A DNA stretch of 35,018 nucleotides from Clostridia bacterium (GTDB lineage Bacteria > Bacillota > Clostridia > Oscillospirales > CAG-272), in contig JAFYLR010000049.1 in the NCBI GenBank assembly GCA_017550115.1, positions 1 to 35,018 on the forward strand, in the 5' to 3' direction. Below, piece after piece: positions 8,870 through 18,086 of this stretch (within the stretch, counting starts at the first letter, position 1; every line of letters starts with the position of its first letter). The notes beneath the pieces are model-generated. The model saw only the letters and a program-made list of their open reading frames with translations, was not told the origin of the DNA and made no database searches. The translations under genes and the position numbers were made by a program.

Positions 8870-10047
8870 ATCCTTTTTGCGAAATTAACAATACCCATAG
8901 CAACTTCTCTTGCTTCCCTGTCTGAATTAAGGATCTCATCAAGAGAATGTGCCTCTCTTTTTGTAGAAAGTTTATCGACCGTCTCTGAAACACAGTCAAA
9001 AATATCCGTAAAACCGATCCTCTCGGAAAGAAATGCAGAGACCGCAACCTCGTTCGCAGCATTTAGTACAGCAGGCATCGCACCACCCATATTCATACAT
9101 TCAATAGCCTTTTTAAGCAAAACAAATGTTTCTGTGTCGGGCTTCGCGAACGTCAGTTTTGAAAGCTTATCAAAATCAAGTCCCTCAATTACTGCAACAT
9201 TGCGACGGGGAGCTGAAAGTGCATACTGAACGCAAAGACGCATATCGGGAACGCTGAGCTGAGCGATAATACTATTATCAATATATTCTACCATTGAATG
9301 TATTATACTCTCACGCTGTACTACAACTTCTATATTAGTAACGTCAACACCAAAAAGATGAGCCGCCTCAATAACCTCAAAGCCTTTATTCATAAGTGTT
9401 GCACTGTCAATAGTTATCTTTGCCCCCATATTCCACGTTGGGTGTGCAAGAGCGTCTTGCGGCGCGATACCCTCAAGTTCAGATCTGCTTTTCCCGAAAA
9501 AAGGACCGCCTGATGCTGTCAGAATAAGCCTTTTTATCTCTTCCCGCTTTCCTGCCTCAAGGCACTGATATATTGCACAATGCTCACTGTCAACAGGTAA
9601 AATTCTCAAGTTTTTCTCTTTTGCAAGAGACATAACGACCTCGCCCGCAACAACTAAAGATTCCTTGTTCGCAAGAGCAAGTTGTTTTCCACTATTAAGT
9701 GCGGAAATAGTGGGCATAAGTCCCGCTTCGCCTATAATTGAGTTGAGTGCGACTTCAGCGTCGCTCTCAAATATCATATCAACTATTCCGTCTTTTCCCG
9801 AATAAATCTTGGCCGAAGTATCCGCCAACTTTATCTTAAGCTCAGAGGCCGCACGCTCGTCTGCCATAGCACACGCCTCGCACCCAAAAAGTCTGACCTG
9901 CTCCTCTATAGCACGAACATTTTTATCGGCACTGACCGCCTTTACTTTATGTCCTTCACGCAAAGCTACGTCAAGAGCCTGAGTACCAACAGAGCCGGTT
10001 GATCCAAGAACTATTATCGAACGGCTGTTTTTTATTTCTTCTCTCAT
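8866..10047 (-). CDS. dxr: 1-deoxy-D-xylulose 5-phosphate reductoisomerase
   Basis: Dxr (IspC) converts DXP to MEP using NADPH and a divalent metal, the committed step of the MEP pathway and the target of fosmidomycin. Counting from ATG 10047 it has 393 residues. The NADPH-binding loop GSTGSVG is at 15-21. The metal and substrate region includes PVDSEHCAIYQ, TASGGPFFG and the highly conserved HPTWNMGAKITIDSATLMN. A TTG two codons upstream (10053) overlaps the cdsA stop and is an alternative start. The ATG lies two bases after that stop. Neither has a strong SD, so coupling to cdsA is likely. The 3' end overlaps rseP by four bases. The family call is secure. Confidence 0.97.
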   Translation of the reverse strand: MREEIKNSRSIIVLGSTGSVGTQALDVALREGHKVKAVSADKNVRAIEEQVRLFGCEACAMADERAASELKIKLADTSAKIYSGKDGIVDMIFESDAEVALNSIIGEAGLMPTISALNSGKQLALANKESLVVAGEVVMSLAKEKNLRILPVDSEHCAIYQCLEAGKREEIKRLILTASGGPFFGKSRSELEGIAPQDALAHPTWNMGAKITIDSATLMNKGFEVIEAAHLFGVDVTNIEVVVQRESIIHSMVEYIDNSIIAQLSVPDMRLCVQYALSAPRRNVAVIEGLDFDKLSKLTFAKPDTETFVLLKKAIECMNMGGAMPAVLNAANEVAVSAFLSERIGFTDIFDCVSETVDKLSTKREAHSLDEILNSDREAREVAMGIVNFAKRM

Positions 10048-10049
10048 AA

Positions 10050-10871
10050 TCAAATACCAAACGAATAAACTAAAACCATAAGCACAGATGCGACCGCCAA
10101 AACAGAATCAAAACGGTCAAGTACTCCCCCATGTCCCGGGAAAAGCTTTCCGTAATCCTTGATTCCGTATTCACGCTTTATAAGCGATGCCGCCAAGTCT
10201 CCTATCTGTGAAACTATAGAAATTATTACACCAAAAATACCTATAGCAACGATATTAACGTTAATCGCAAAATTATTATTAACGATTATAGCGTAGATCA
10301 CATACGCAAAGGCACAGAAAATAATTCCGCCAATACTGCCCTCTATCGTTTTTTTAGGCGAAACGTCAGGTATCAGCTTATGTTTACCCAAAGCAAGACC
10401 TGTAAAATATGCAAAAATATCCGTCATCCAAGCTCCGACAAAGACTAACAAGAAAATATATTTTCCTATATCCTCGTAATCTCTCAAAAGGATTATCGAA
10501 CTGAATCCAACGTTAATATACATACAAACAGCAAATGTAATTGCTACCTGCTCTATCTTCGTTTTTCCGTGCGAAAAGACAGCTACCGAAAGAAGATAAA
10601 GTATATAAATCACTTGAATAAAAACTATAAACTTTATCCAAGCAGTATTCTCTCTGCCAAGTCTTGAAAAAACGGGAATTATCAGTGCTATAATATACTG
10701 CGGAACTGATATAGCGTAATTTTTATAAACTCCGATACAACGCATCAGCTCAAAATTGCCTACCAAACACAAAAACGCCATTGCCGCCACAAGCGCGTAT
10801 GTATCTGAAAACCATAAAACAGGAATAAACAAAGCTACTCCTATCACCGATGTTATAATTCTTTTAAGCAT
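10050..10871 (-). CDS. cdsA: Phosphatidate cytidylyltransferase (CDP-diglyceride synthase)
   Basis: CdsA makes CDP-diacylglycerol from phosphatidic acid and CTP, the branch-point for membrane phospholipids. The 273-residue protein is almost entirely hydrophobic, with about seven to eight membrane segments. It ends with the CDS signature at roughly residues 229-256, seen as KREYGIKDYGKLFPGHGG followed by LDRFDS, which carries the Asp residues for metal binding. Length and signature fit the family exactly. The start is ATG 10871 with AGGA seven bases upstream. It lies eight bases after uppS, and dxr follows immediately, the classical Bacillota order. Confidence 0.97.
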   Translation of the reverse strand: MLKRIITSVIGVALFIPVLWFSDTYALVAAMAFLCLVGNFELMRCIGVYKNYAISVPQYIIALIIPVFSRLGRENTAWIKFIVFIQVIYILYLLSVAVFSHGKTKIEQVAITFAVCMYINVGFSSIILLRDYEDIGKYIFLLVFVGAWMTDIFAYFTGLALGKHKLIPDVSPKKTIEGSIGGIIFCAFAYVIYAIIVNNNFAINVNIVAIGIFGVIISIVSQIGDLAASLIKREYGIKDYGKLFPGHGGVLDRFDSVLAVASVLMVLVYSFGI

Positions 10872-10879
10872 AACAAATC

Positions 10880-11587
10880 CTATACCTTACCGTATTTCCT
10901 TTTCCTGTTGTAAAACTCTTGCACGATCTCATTGATATTTTCTTTTGAAAGATCGGGCCAGAGTACATCTGTAAAATAAAGTTCCGAATACTGTGCCTGC
11001 CAAAGCAAAAAATTAGACAAACGAATATCTCCGCCTGTTCGCACTATCATATCTGGATCGGGACAATGTGCCGTATAAAGAGCGTCCGAAATATCCGCCT
11101 CCGTTATCTCAGTTTTTCCGCTTTTTACGATTTTATTAAAAGCGTTTACGATCTCCGCACGGGAACCGTAATTTAAAGCAACGTTCAGCAAAAGATCCTT
11201 GTCCTTTGAAATTTCTTCAACATAAGCGATCTTTCTCTGAAGCTCCGGCGTTAAAACGCTCATATCTCCGATAAATCTATATCTTATATTATGCTCTTCC
11301 ATTTCTCTCTCACAAGTGTCAAGATACTCTGAAAGAAGATTCATAATAGTATCGACTTCATTTTGAGGTCTGCCCCAATTTTCAGTTGAAAAAGCATATA
11401 CCGTAACGATTTTTATACCAATATCGCCGCAATATTGGACTATTTTTTTGAAATTTTCAGCACCGTGTTTATGTCCAAAGGTTCGAGGCATCATCTTTTT
11501 TGAAGCCCATCTGCCATTTCCGTCCATTATAAAAGCAATATGAGAAAGCCGTTCGTCAACGAGCGGTGCCTTGTTTGATTCTGCCAT
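10880..11587 (-). CDS. uppS: Isoprenyl (undecaprenyl diphosphate) synthase
   Basis: UppS is a cis-prenyltransferase that extends farnesyl diphosphate with isopentenyl units to make the C55 carrier for peptidoglycan and teichoic acid precursors. I place the start at ATG 11587 because GGAG lies six bases upstream. This gives 235 residues, close to the family norm. Longer in-frame starts (ATG 11599 or GTG 11650) have no SD. Motifs are HIAFIMDGNGRWA with the catalytic Asp22, FSTENWGRP, and the C-terminal RTGGDIRLSNFLLWQ followed by YSELYFTD, which supplies the diphosphate-binding Arg residues. It sits between frr and cdsA in the operon. Confidence 0.96.
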   Translation of the reverse strand: MAESNKAPLVDERLSHIAFIMDGNGRWASKKMMPRTFGHKHGAENFKKIVQYCGDIGIKIVTVYAFSTENWGRPQNEVDTIMNLLSEYLDTCEREMEEHNIRYRFIGDMSVLTPELQRKIAYVEEISKDKDLLLNVALNYGSRAEIVNAFNKIVKSGKTEITEADISDALYTAHCPDPDMIVRTGGDIRLSNFLLWQAQYSELYFTDVLWPDLSKENINEIVQEFYNRKRKYGKV

Positions 11588-11657
11588 ATCTGTCTCCATA
11601 ATATGAATTATATACGAGAACGGAGCGTCTTTTTTTACACCCCGTTCCACAATTTGA

Positions 11658-12212
11658 TTAGATAGCCATTATCTCTTTTTCTTTTGCCGCAACGATTCCT
11701 TCTATCGTCTTGACAAATTTATCTGTCAGATCCTGAACAGACTTTTCGGAAGCCTTTTGCTCGTCCTCTGTCATGCTACCGTCTTTTTTCATGTTCTTGC
11801 ATTCGTCATTTGCATCACGGCGAACGTTTCTTATAGCAACCTTACAATCCTCGCCCATTTTCTGAACCTGCTTTGTAAGATCCTTTCTGCGCTCCTCAGT
11901 AAGCTGAGGGAATACAAGACGTATAGTTGTACCATCGTTGCTGGGAGTAATTCCAAGATCCGATGTAAGCAATGCCTTTTCAATAGCCTTGAGAGTTGAT
12001 GCATCATAAGGCTTTATAGTAAGAGTTCTTGCGTCTGCCACACGAATATCTGCCATGGAAGCAAGAGGTGTGAGGGAGCCATAATATTCAAAAGAAACTC
12101 TGTCAAGCACTCTTGCATTCGCCTGACTTGCTCTTATTGATGACAAATTATATTCAAGAGAATCGATCGATTTCTGCATTTTAGCTTCTACATCTTTAAC
12201 GTTAAGTTTCAT
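11658..12212 (-). CDS. frr: Ribosome recycling factor
   Basis: RRF works with EF-G to split the post-termination ribosome. The 184-residue protein has the expected length and the two-domain pattern: a long three-helix bundle interrupted by a beta domain at about residues 30-105. The conserved stretch around IRASQANARVLD and the C-terminal bundle containing IRNVRRDANDECK are typical of the family. The start is ATG 12212 and the upstream SD is weak (AAGAAG). It lies 54 bp after pyrH, in a short AT-rich gap without an obvious promoter, so it most likely depends on the pyrH promoter. Confidence 0.97.
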   Translation of the reverse strand: MKLNVKDVEAKMQKSIDSLEYNLSSIRASQANARVLDRVSFEYYGSLTPLASMADIRVADARTLTIKPYDASTLKAIEKALLTSDLGITPSNDGTTIRLVFPQLTEERRKDLTKQVQKMGEDCKVAIRNVRRDANDECKNMKKDGSMTEDEQKASEKSVQDLTDKFVKTIEGIVAAKEKEIMAI

Positions 12213-12266
12213 CTTCTTAATTTCAGCCCTTAAGCTGCCTTTCTTTATATTACTTGTATAATTATA

Positions 12267-12980
12267 TCACTTATGAATTACTGTGCCAATCTTTTCGCCC
12301 ATAATAACTCTGTGTATATTCCAAGGGTCCTTAAGAGCAAAAGCATAAAGCTTGATATCATTTTCCATACAGAAGGTCGTCGCCGTCATATCGAGTGCCT
12401 TTAGCTCATTTGCCAATATATCCTTATATGTAACCTCGCAAAGACGCTTCGCACTCGGATCTTTGGCAGGATCGGCAGTATAAACGCCATCAATGTTCTT
12501 CGCCATAAGAACGATGTCTGCACCTATCTCCGCAGCCCTGAGGACTGCCGCCGTGTCGGTAGAGAAGTAAGGAACGCCAAGACCGCAGCCAAATATAACT
12601 ACCTCACCGTTCTCAAGATGAGAGATTGCTCCTCTAACAGTATATGGCTCAGCAAAAGAGTTCATCTCAACGGCTGTCATAACATGAGCTTTGATTCCTT
12701 TATGCTCAAAGGCATCTTGGAGAGCCAGAGAGTTTATAGCAGTTGCAAGCATTCCCATATGGTCTGCTCTTGCTCTGTCCATATCATTTCCCTGTCTTCC
12801 GCGCCAAATATTTCCTGCGCCTACTATCACTGCAACCTGTATGCCGTCATCGCAACACTTTTTTATAACAGATGCAACTTCACCCAAAAAATCATGGTTT
12901 AATATGCCGTCAACACCTGCCGCAAGTGCCTCGCCCGAGAGTTTCAAAAGCACTCTTTTATATTTCGGTTTCGAATCCAT
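12267..12980 (-). CDS. pyrH: Uridylate kinase
   Basis: PyrH phosphorylates UMP to UDP and belongs to the amino-acid-kinase fold, unlike eukaryotic UMP kinases. The 237-residue protein shows KLSGEAL (13-19), the phosphate-binding GAGNIWRG (54-61), DHMGMLAT (73-80) and the late DGVYTADP motif typical of the family. The start is ATG 12980 behind a strong GGAGG seven bases upstream. It is the first gene of the long operon. A promoter with 17-bp spacing lies just upstream, and the terminator of the neighbouring sugar operon lies beyond that. This makes it the clear operon head. Confidence 0.97.
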   Translation of the reverse strand: MDSKPKYKRVLLKLSGEALAAGVDGILNHDFLGEVASVIKKCCDDGIQVAVIVGAGNIWRGRQGNDMDRARADHMGMLATAINSLALQDAFEHKGIKAHVMTAVEMNSFAEPYTVRGAISHLENGEVVIFGCGLGVPYFSTDTAAVLRAAEIGADIVLMAKNIDGVYTADPAKDPSAKRLCEVTYKDILANELKALDMTATTFCMENDIKLYAFALKDPWNIHRVIMGEKIGTVIHK

Positions 12981-13016
12981 AACATGACCTCCAAAAACAC
13001 TTATATACTCTGTTAT

Positions 13017-13045
13017 ATTTTATCCTAAATATTGAATTTTGTAAA
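13017..13045 (-). promoter_or_regulatory. SigmaA-type promoter of the pyrH-polC operon
   Basis: Read on the minus strand, a -35 box TTTACA (13045-13040) is followed after exactly 17 bases by a -10 box TAAAAT (13022-13017). Transcription would start near 13010, leaving a leader of about 30 nt before the pyrH ATG with its GGAGG. No other good promoter was seen between here and polC. Confidence 0.75.
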
Positions 13046-13150
13046 TAGTTTTTTTGTAAATTATTCTCTATAATTTGATTTTTTATAAAAATTCCCTTTT
13101 ATTTGCTTCATTTAATAAAAACGACCGCAAAACTTCCAAAAAGCACAAAC

Positions 13151-13184
13151 AAAAAAACCTCTCCGAAGTGGGAGAGGTTTTTTG
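13151..13184 (-). terminator. Terminator of the sugar-uptake operon
   Basis: A perfect 8-bp stem (ACCTCTCC 13157-13164 and GGAGAGGT 13171-13178) has a six-base loop and is flanked by an A run on the left and a T run on the right. On the minus strand it therefore ends in seven Ts. It lies 20-50 bp after the last permease gene and upstream of the pyrH promoter, separating the two same-strand operons. Confidence 0.88.
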
Positions 13185-13202
13185 TATAAAATTTTGATAA
13201 AA

Positions 13203-14258
13203 TTAACCAACGATACCCGAACGCTCGATACCTTGAACAAGATATCTCTGGCAGAACAGATACATAATAATCAGCGGAGCTATGACCATCATTCCGGCGG
13301 TATTGTGTATCGCCTGATAGAATAGACCCTGACCCGCATAATCTGTCCTTAATGACAAAGGAATGTCCGAAATAATATCGTTAAACAGCGTCATTCTGCC
13401 CGTGGGCAACAACAGCTCTGTATAGAAATTATCCGTCCACTGCCACGAGAACGCAAACAGGAAAACTGTTATCATCATCGGAACTGAAAGCGGAATAATT
13501 ATCGTAAAGAATGTGCGGAAAACTCCCGAACCGTCAACGTATGCAGATTCTTCAAGTTCATCGGGAACTCCACGGAAGAATTGTCTGAGCATAAATATGT
13601 AAAGACCATTCTTAAATGCAATCGCACCCGCCGAAAGTATATACAGCGGCCAGAATGTTTCCGTGAGTTTGATTCCGTATCTGAATCCGTCGGGAAGAAT
13701 GTTTATTTTAGCAAGTAAATCCATTATTCCCAAAACATCAAAATCCTTGAAGTTTTGAAGCATCGCAAGACGCATCGTCGGGTGAGGCACTATCATTGTA
13801 AGCATAACCAACATAAACAATAACTTATTGCCTCTGAATTTGAATTTTGCAAAACCATAAGCAACCAAACAACATGTAAAGGTTTGAAGTATTGCACAAA
13901 TTATTGAAACCTCAAGCGTATTTGCAAAAGCTTCCCAATATCCAAGCTCTGTAAATACAGCCTTATAAATATCGAGAGAGAAATCTTTTGCGATAAGACG
14001 TACAGTGGGATCAACAAAATCATTCATACCCATAAAGGACGATGCTATCTTTGAAATAAAGGGAAATAGAATTACGTAAGAGATACCTATCAAAAGAACC
14101 AATCTGAAGATAACAACTACTAATTTTTGATAGAAAAATGTAGTACCGAATTTAGCCTTAAGTCTTTCTTTCAAAGGAGTTCTTTCAAAATCAACGCGTA
14201 TTTTGTTTTTTGTTTCTTTTTTTATCTTTGGTTGTTTAACCGCATTTTGTGCGTCCAT
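13203..14258 (-). CDS. Carbohydrate ABC transporter permease, MalG/UgpE type (second pair)
   Basis: This 351-residue inner-membrane permease belongs to the binding-protein-dependent (CUT1-like) family. About six hydrophobic segments follow a basic cytoplasmic N-terminal tail of ~45 residues, longer than in the other MalG-type permease of this operon. The ATPase-contacting EAA loop is at about 235-258 (EESAYVDGSG, then IIPLS). The start is ATG 14258 behind AAGGAGG. It lies 12 bases after the partner permease and is the last gene of the operon, followed by a terminator. No ATPase gene is nearby, so a shared MsmX-type ATPase encoded elsewhere is likely. The substrate cannot be read from sequence, but it is presumably an oligosaccharide. 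Confidence 0.9.
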   Translation of the reverse strand: MDAQNAVKQPKIKKETKNKIRVDFERTPLKERLKAKFGTTFFYQKLVVVIFRLVLLIGISYVILFPFISKIASSFMGMNDFVDPTVRLIAKDFSLDIYKAVFTELGYWEAFANTLEVSIICAILQTFTCCLVAYGFAKFKFRGNKLLFMLVMLTMIVPHPTMRLAMLQNFKDFDVLGIMDLLAKINILPDGFRYGIKLTETFWPLYILSAGAIAFKNGLYIFMLRQFFRGVPDELEESAYVDGSGVFRTFFTIIIPLSVPMMITVFLFAFSWQWTDNFYTELLLPTGRMTLFNDIISDIPLSLRTDYAGQGLFYQAIHNTAGMMVIAPLIIMYLFCQRYLVQGIERSGIVG

Positions 14259-14270
14259 TTTTATTCCTCC

Positions 14271-15233
14271 TTAATCACGTCTTTGATAGAATACATAAGC
14301 TGAGAATATTCCGGCAACAGCAACAACGATAAGTATAACCAAAAGGAAATACATCCAAGCCATAGCAGAGCTTATAACTCCGCCGTGTGCTGTGTTCGTC
14401 ACCTGTTCTATGAACCTCATAACCGTATTCGATTCTGCGGTAAATGAGTCAATGATCGTGTAAACCGCGTTAACCAGAATCATCGGACTTATCATCGGGA
14501 AAGTAATTTTCCAGAAAGTTTCCCAAGCAGACGCACCCTCTATTTGACACGACTCATAGATAGCAGGGGATATTGATTGCAAGCCTGCCAAGAATATCAA
14601 CATCTGAACACCGCTTCGGTTAACTATATCGTAAATATTGTTGATTATATCAACGACCATCGTTACCAGCTCTTTACCCACCTTCATACTATCAAACAAA
14701 TTCTCAAAATCAAGAACCGACACGATCTGAGCCGAAGCACTTTGTCCCGAACCATCATTAATACCAGAGGTGCTGTCCATATAAGCTGACAGGATATTGT
14801 TTGATTCAAGAGTAGCCATTACACCCGTTGCAATAATAACCGGAACGAAGAATATTGCTCTGAAAACCGCACGACCTGCCATCTTCTGATTAAGAAGAAT
14901 CGCCATAAACAACGAAAATATTACGATAGCGGGAATATCAAATGCCAATTTTCCGATACCTGAGATCAAGGTTTGAACAAAATCCGGATTGACGAAAAGT
15001 GCCTGTCTGTAGTTATCCCAACCTACCCACTCAAGATCCATTCCTCCGCCGGGCTTTGAACTTACATGATAAAACGTAAGCTTTATTGAATCAAATATGA
15101 TTGGAAAATAAACTACTATAAAACCGATCAAAAAGGGCAGAACAAAAATCCAACCTGCACGAGCCTTACGCCTGTCAAGAGAAGCTATGCGACGCTTTTT
15201 CTTCGACGCATTTTTTACTGCATTGTTTGTCAT
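14271..15233 (-). CDS. Sugar ABC transporter permease, MalF/UgpA type (second pair)
   Basis: This 320-residue permease partners the MalG-type gene 12 bases downstream. The N-terminus is very basic (KKKRR, then DRRKAR), and the first membrane helix begins near residue 28. The EAA loop is at about 225-250 (YESCQIEGASAWETFWKITF). Between about residues 143 and 205, before the EAA loop, there is a polar Ser/Asn/Asp-rich insertion. It is longer than the matching stretch in the other MalF-type permease of this operon, and it would lie in a loop, possibly extracellular. The SD AAGGAGAGGTG precedes ATG 15233. The gene follows the DUF5696-like gene by 18 bases. Confidence 0.9.
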   Translation of the reverse strand: MTNNAVKNASKKKRRIASLDRRKARAGWIFVLPFLIGFIVVYFPIIFDSIKLTFYHVSSKPGGGMDLEWVGWDNYRQALFVNPDFVQTLISGIGKLAFDIPAIVIFSLFMAILLNQKMAGRAVFRAIFFVPVIIATGVMATLESNNILSAYMDSTSGINDGSGQSASAQIVSVLDFENLFDSMKVGKELVTMVVDIINNIYDIVNRSGVQMLIFLAGLQSISPAIYESCQIEGASAWETFWKITFPMISPMILVNAVYTIIDSFTAESNTVMRFIEQVTNTAHGGVISSAMAWMYFLLVILIVVAVAGIFSAYVFYQRRD

Positions 15234-15251
15234 AGTTTTTCACCTCTCCTT

Positions 15252-18062
15252 TCAATCAAGTTTTATTACATAGCCGTAAGCATCAACCTCAACGCCCTCG
15301 ACCATAACGTCAAAATAGTTGTAATTAAGTATAAACGTTGTGCCGTTTTCGTATGTTACCCTAACTATACGTCCGTCATCCATTGTCGTATACTTTTCTG
15401 ATCCCTCTGTATCGGAGATTTCATCCTCATCGGGAATACGCTCTCCGATCAAAAATTCGTGATCAACGATCTCGTAAGTTTGAAGGGGAGAAAGAACCTC
15501 ATTGAGTTCTTTATAAATCTCAACAATATCCTCATACCAAATATCATATCTGATTGAGTAATATTTACTGAGAAGCTCATCATCTTTGAGCAATTCCGTA
15601 TTGTCATAAGAAAGGATAACGTAAATATACGCACCGTTTTCTATACACTTGAGTATCTCATATCTGATATCTCCCGCCATATTGATAGGAGAACCGGTAA
15701 AGTTCTTATATCCATGGAGAACATATCCGACAAAAGGAACTGTATAACTTGCTTTTACATAACGGCTTGAATCGAGCGGAACATCAAGTATATGATCAGA
15801 GTTCTTCCACACATAAGCATTTCCGCCCTCTGTCATAACACTATTATAAGACTCAGCAAGTCTCTCAAAAGCGTCCATCGTGTAGTTTTTGGAGTCCTCA
15901 CGGTTATAAGCTTCCTTCTTATCAAAATCAGAGTTAAGAGCATAGCCCAGAGTAGATACCGAGATTCCAATAGGATCATAATCCGTATAATTCTCTGTGA
16001 GTTTATCTATAAATCTATAATAATAAGCGGGAGACATTGCGAGCTGATAGTATGTTGCATAATTCTGCCTCGTTGCACTATACGTACGTTTGTTTACAAA
16101 ACGATTATCTATAGACTTTGCCGCATGCTTATCGGGAGATACTCCGTCAAACATTGATGTTTCATTGATATACGCAAAGTCAAAATCAGGGTAAACACCG
16201 TAATTGTTTTCTTTAGCGTCATCAAGAAGGTCGTCAAAGCCGGCCTTGCCCCCTACAGCCTTTTCCCACTTAAGCTTATAAGGTACTGTTGAATTTATTC
16301 CGCCATTCGCATACCCTGTAAGCTTGAAATTGATATTCTTTATACCGTCTGCGGACAAGTCGCTGTACATCTGCTGAACGTCGTCAAATGACGTCATTGC
16401 TGTCATAACTGTAATAGGAATCGAAAGTATTTTCTTAACAGTTTCAATAGCTCCGAAAGTCTCGATATAAATCGGAATTCCATCGCCTGTATCCTCTTCG
16501 GTTATCTTAGTTAAGACACCTGTATCTACCAAATAATCCTGATAAGCATTTGCCATTCCCTTCCAAGAGGGGGCATATGCATCACTGAGATTGTTTTGAG
16601 CTACAACGTCTTCATCCGTCAAGAGTATATATCTTGTTTTGAAGTTACCTGTGTAACGGCGTTCCGAAACGACCGTCCAAGTTGAGTTTGAACCTACTGA
16701 TATAGCAGTCGAAAGCTTGTATGAGTCTTTCGGACGAGGCGTTACCTTCATTCTTACCGTATTATACTCATGGATACCTCCGCCATGATGTGTAGAAAGC
16801 TCACACATAGCATCGCCCTCTTCAATAATCGCAAAGAATCCTCTGTCCTCATAACGATCGAGTTCTTTTGAAGTAACGATCTTACCATCAATCTCTTGCT
16901 CAACAGTCTTGTATATTGCTTCGTTTTCAACGATTCCGAAAACAGGCACTCTCACAGGCTGCTCATAAGTACCGGTTATCGTTTGATAAGCATAATCGAC
17001 ACCGTAGATGGGTGCCGTAATAGTTGTTGTTGAAGAAGCAAGATCTTCAAACTTAAACAAAGCTCCGGAACCATCGGGCAAGAATGTATAACCCGTATTG
17101 GGGTTAGTTCCCGCACCCATAAAGGGCAAAATATAGATGTTATTCAAGACATATTCTGCCTCGTTATACGTGATACCGTTTGAAGGAAGTGAAACCACAA
17201 GATCGCCATCATCTATAATGTACTCAAGAGCCAACTTGAAGTTTGCAGGTTCTCTTTCATATCCTTCATATTGTACAAGCGTATGATCGTAGTCAAGCTC
17301 TTCAAAGCTGTATAAAGGACAATATTGTTTAATAATGGCCTCAATTTTTCTAAGGTCAGTTTCCGTAACAGCGTTACTACCGGTTTCCGAAAGCACGTAA
17401 ATTGGCATCTCTTTTGTGATAGGCCATTTTTCGTAATAAGCTTCCTTAAAATCTTCCTCGCCGGGAGCTTCAGGATCAATAAGAGTATAATATGACTGTA
17501 TTGTAGCCATATCTTTATCATTAGTGATCTTAGAAAGGATTTCTTGTTTGAATCTGTCCTTATTTATCTGTCTCGGAACAAGTAAACGTTGCGCTTCGTT
17601 ACCGAGAGAGTATTCAACACGAACACCATTCTTTATTCTCCTAATACTTACCTGTCCACGCTGAGAAGCTTCTTCATAAGACAAGAAAATCTTTTCTGTT
17701 GTAGAATCTGTATAAGTAAGTATAATTTGCGAAAGCAATTCATGCTTTTTAGTTTTGGAAGCTTTTGAAGAACCAACACTATAAGGATTAGTAAGTAATA
17801 TCTGACCTGTAGTTGTATCCTTAAAAGCTATTTCTCCGGAATAATCGTCACCGTATATTTCAAAACCGTCAACCGTGACGTAATGTTCCATTGCGGCAAT
17901 TCTCTCTTCGGCTGAATTAAACACCGTTGTAAGATGATCGAATTCTGCCGGAACGATCTCAGCCGCAGAAGGAGCTGCAAACACCTGTACTGCGCCGAGG
18001 TTAATGCTACCAAGAAGCATTAATACAGTTAAGAGCAGCGATATTATTCTTTTCATTTTCAT
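15252..18062 (-). CDS. Large secreted DUF5696-like protein
   Basis: This 936-residue protein begins with a clear signal peptide: MKMKR, then a hydrophobic stretch, then AVQVFAAP, with cleavage near residue 30. No C-terminal membrane anchor or LPXTG is visible, so it is probably secreted or surface-associated. I assign it to the DUF5696 family from memory of similar Clostridia and Paenibacillus proteins that sit beside carbohydrate ABC permeases. The function is not established. The middle (about 540-800) alternates strands and helices with conserved-looking aromatic and acidic residues (for example YPDFDFAYINET, GISVSTLGYALNSDF) and could be a TIM-barrel glycosidase-like fold. That is only an inference. 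The SD AGGAGAG precedes the ATG. It is co-transcribed with both permease pairs, which suggests a role in handling the imported glycan. Confidence 0.7.
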   Translation of the reverse strand: MKMKRIISLLLTVLMLLGSINLGAVQVFAAPSAAEIVPAEFDHLTTVFNSAEERIAAMEHYVTVDGFEIYGDDYSGEIAFKDTTTGQILLTNPYSVGSSKASKTKKHELLSQIILTYTDSTTEKIFLSYEEASQRGQVSIRRIKNGVRVEYSLGNEAQRLLVPRQINKDRFKQEILSKITNDKDMATIQSYYTLIDPEAPGEEDFKEAYYEKWPITKEMPIYVLSETGSNAVTETDLRKIEAIIKQYCPLYSFEELDYDHTLVQYEGYEREPANFKLALEYIIDDGDLVVSLPSNGITYNEAEYVLNNIYILPFMGAGTNPNTGYTFLPDGSGALFKFEDLASSTTTITAPIYGVDYAYQTITGTYEQPVRVPVFGIVENEAIYKTVEQEIDGKIVTSKELDRYEDRGFFAIIEEGDAMCELSTHHGGGIHEYNTVRMKVTPRPKDSYKLSTAISVGSNSTWTVVSERRYTGNFKTRYILLTDEDVVAQNNLSDAYAPSWKGMANAYQDYLVDTGVLTKITEEDTGDGIPIYIETFGAIETVKKILSIPITVMTAMTSFDDVQQMYSDLSADGIKNINFKLTGYANGGINSTVPYKLKWEKAVGGKAGFDDLLDDAKENNYGVYPDFDFAYINETSMFDGVSPDKHAAKSIDNRFVNKRTYSATRQNYATYYQLAMSPAYYYRFIDKLTENYTDYDPIGISVSTLGYALNSDFDKKEAYNREDSKNYTMDAFERLAESYNSVMTEGGNAYVWKNSDHILDVPLDSSRYVKASYTVPFVGYVLHGYKNFTGSPINMAGDIRYEILKCIENGAYIYVILSYDNTELLKDDELLSKYYSIRYDIWYEDIVEIYKELNEVLSPLQTYEIVDHEFLIGERIPDEDEISDTEGSEKYTTMDDGRIVRVTYENGTTFILNYNYFDVMVEGVEVDAYGYVIKLD

Positions 18063-18086
18063 TTTATCTCTCCTATCTGTAATTAG

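Noticed and set aside
11588..11650. Longer uppS start at GTG 11650 or ATG 11599
   Set aside because: Neither has an SD. The ATG at 11587 has GGAG at six bases and gives the usual length.
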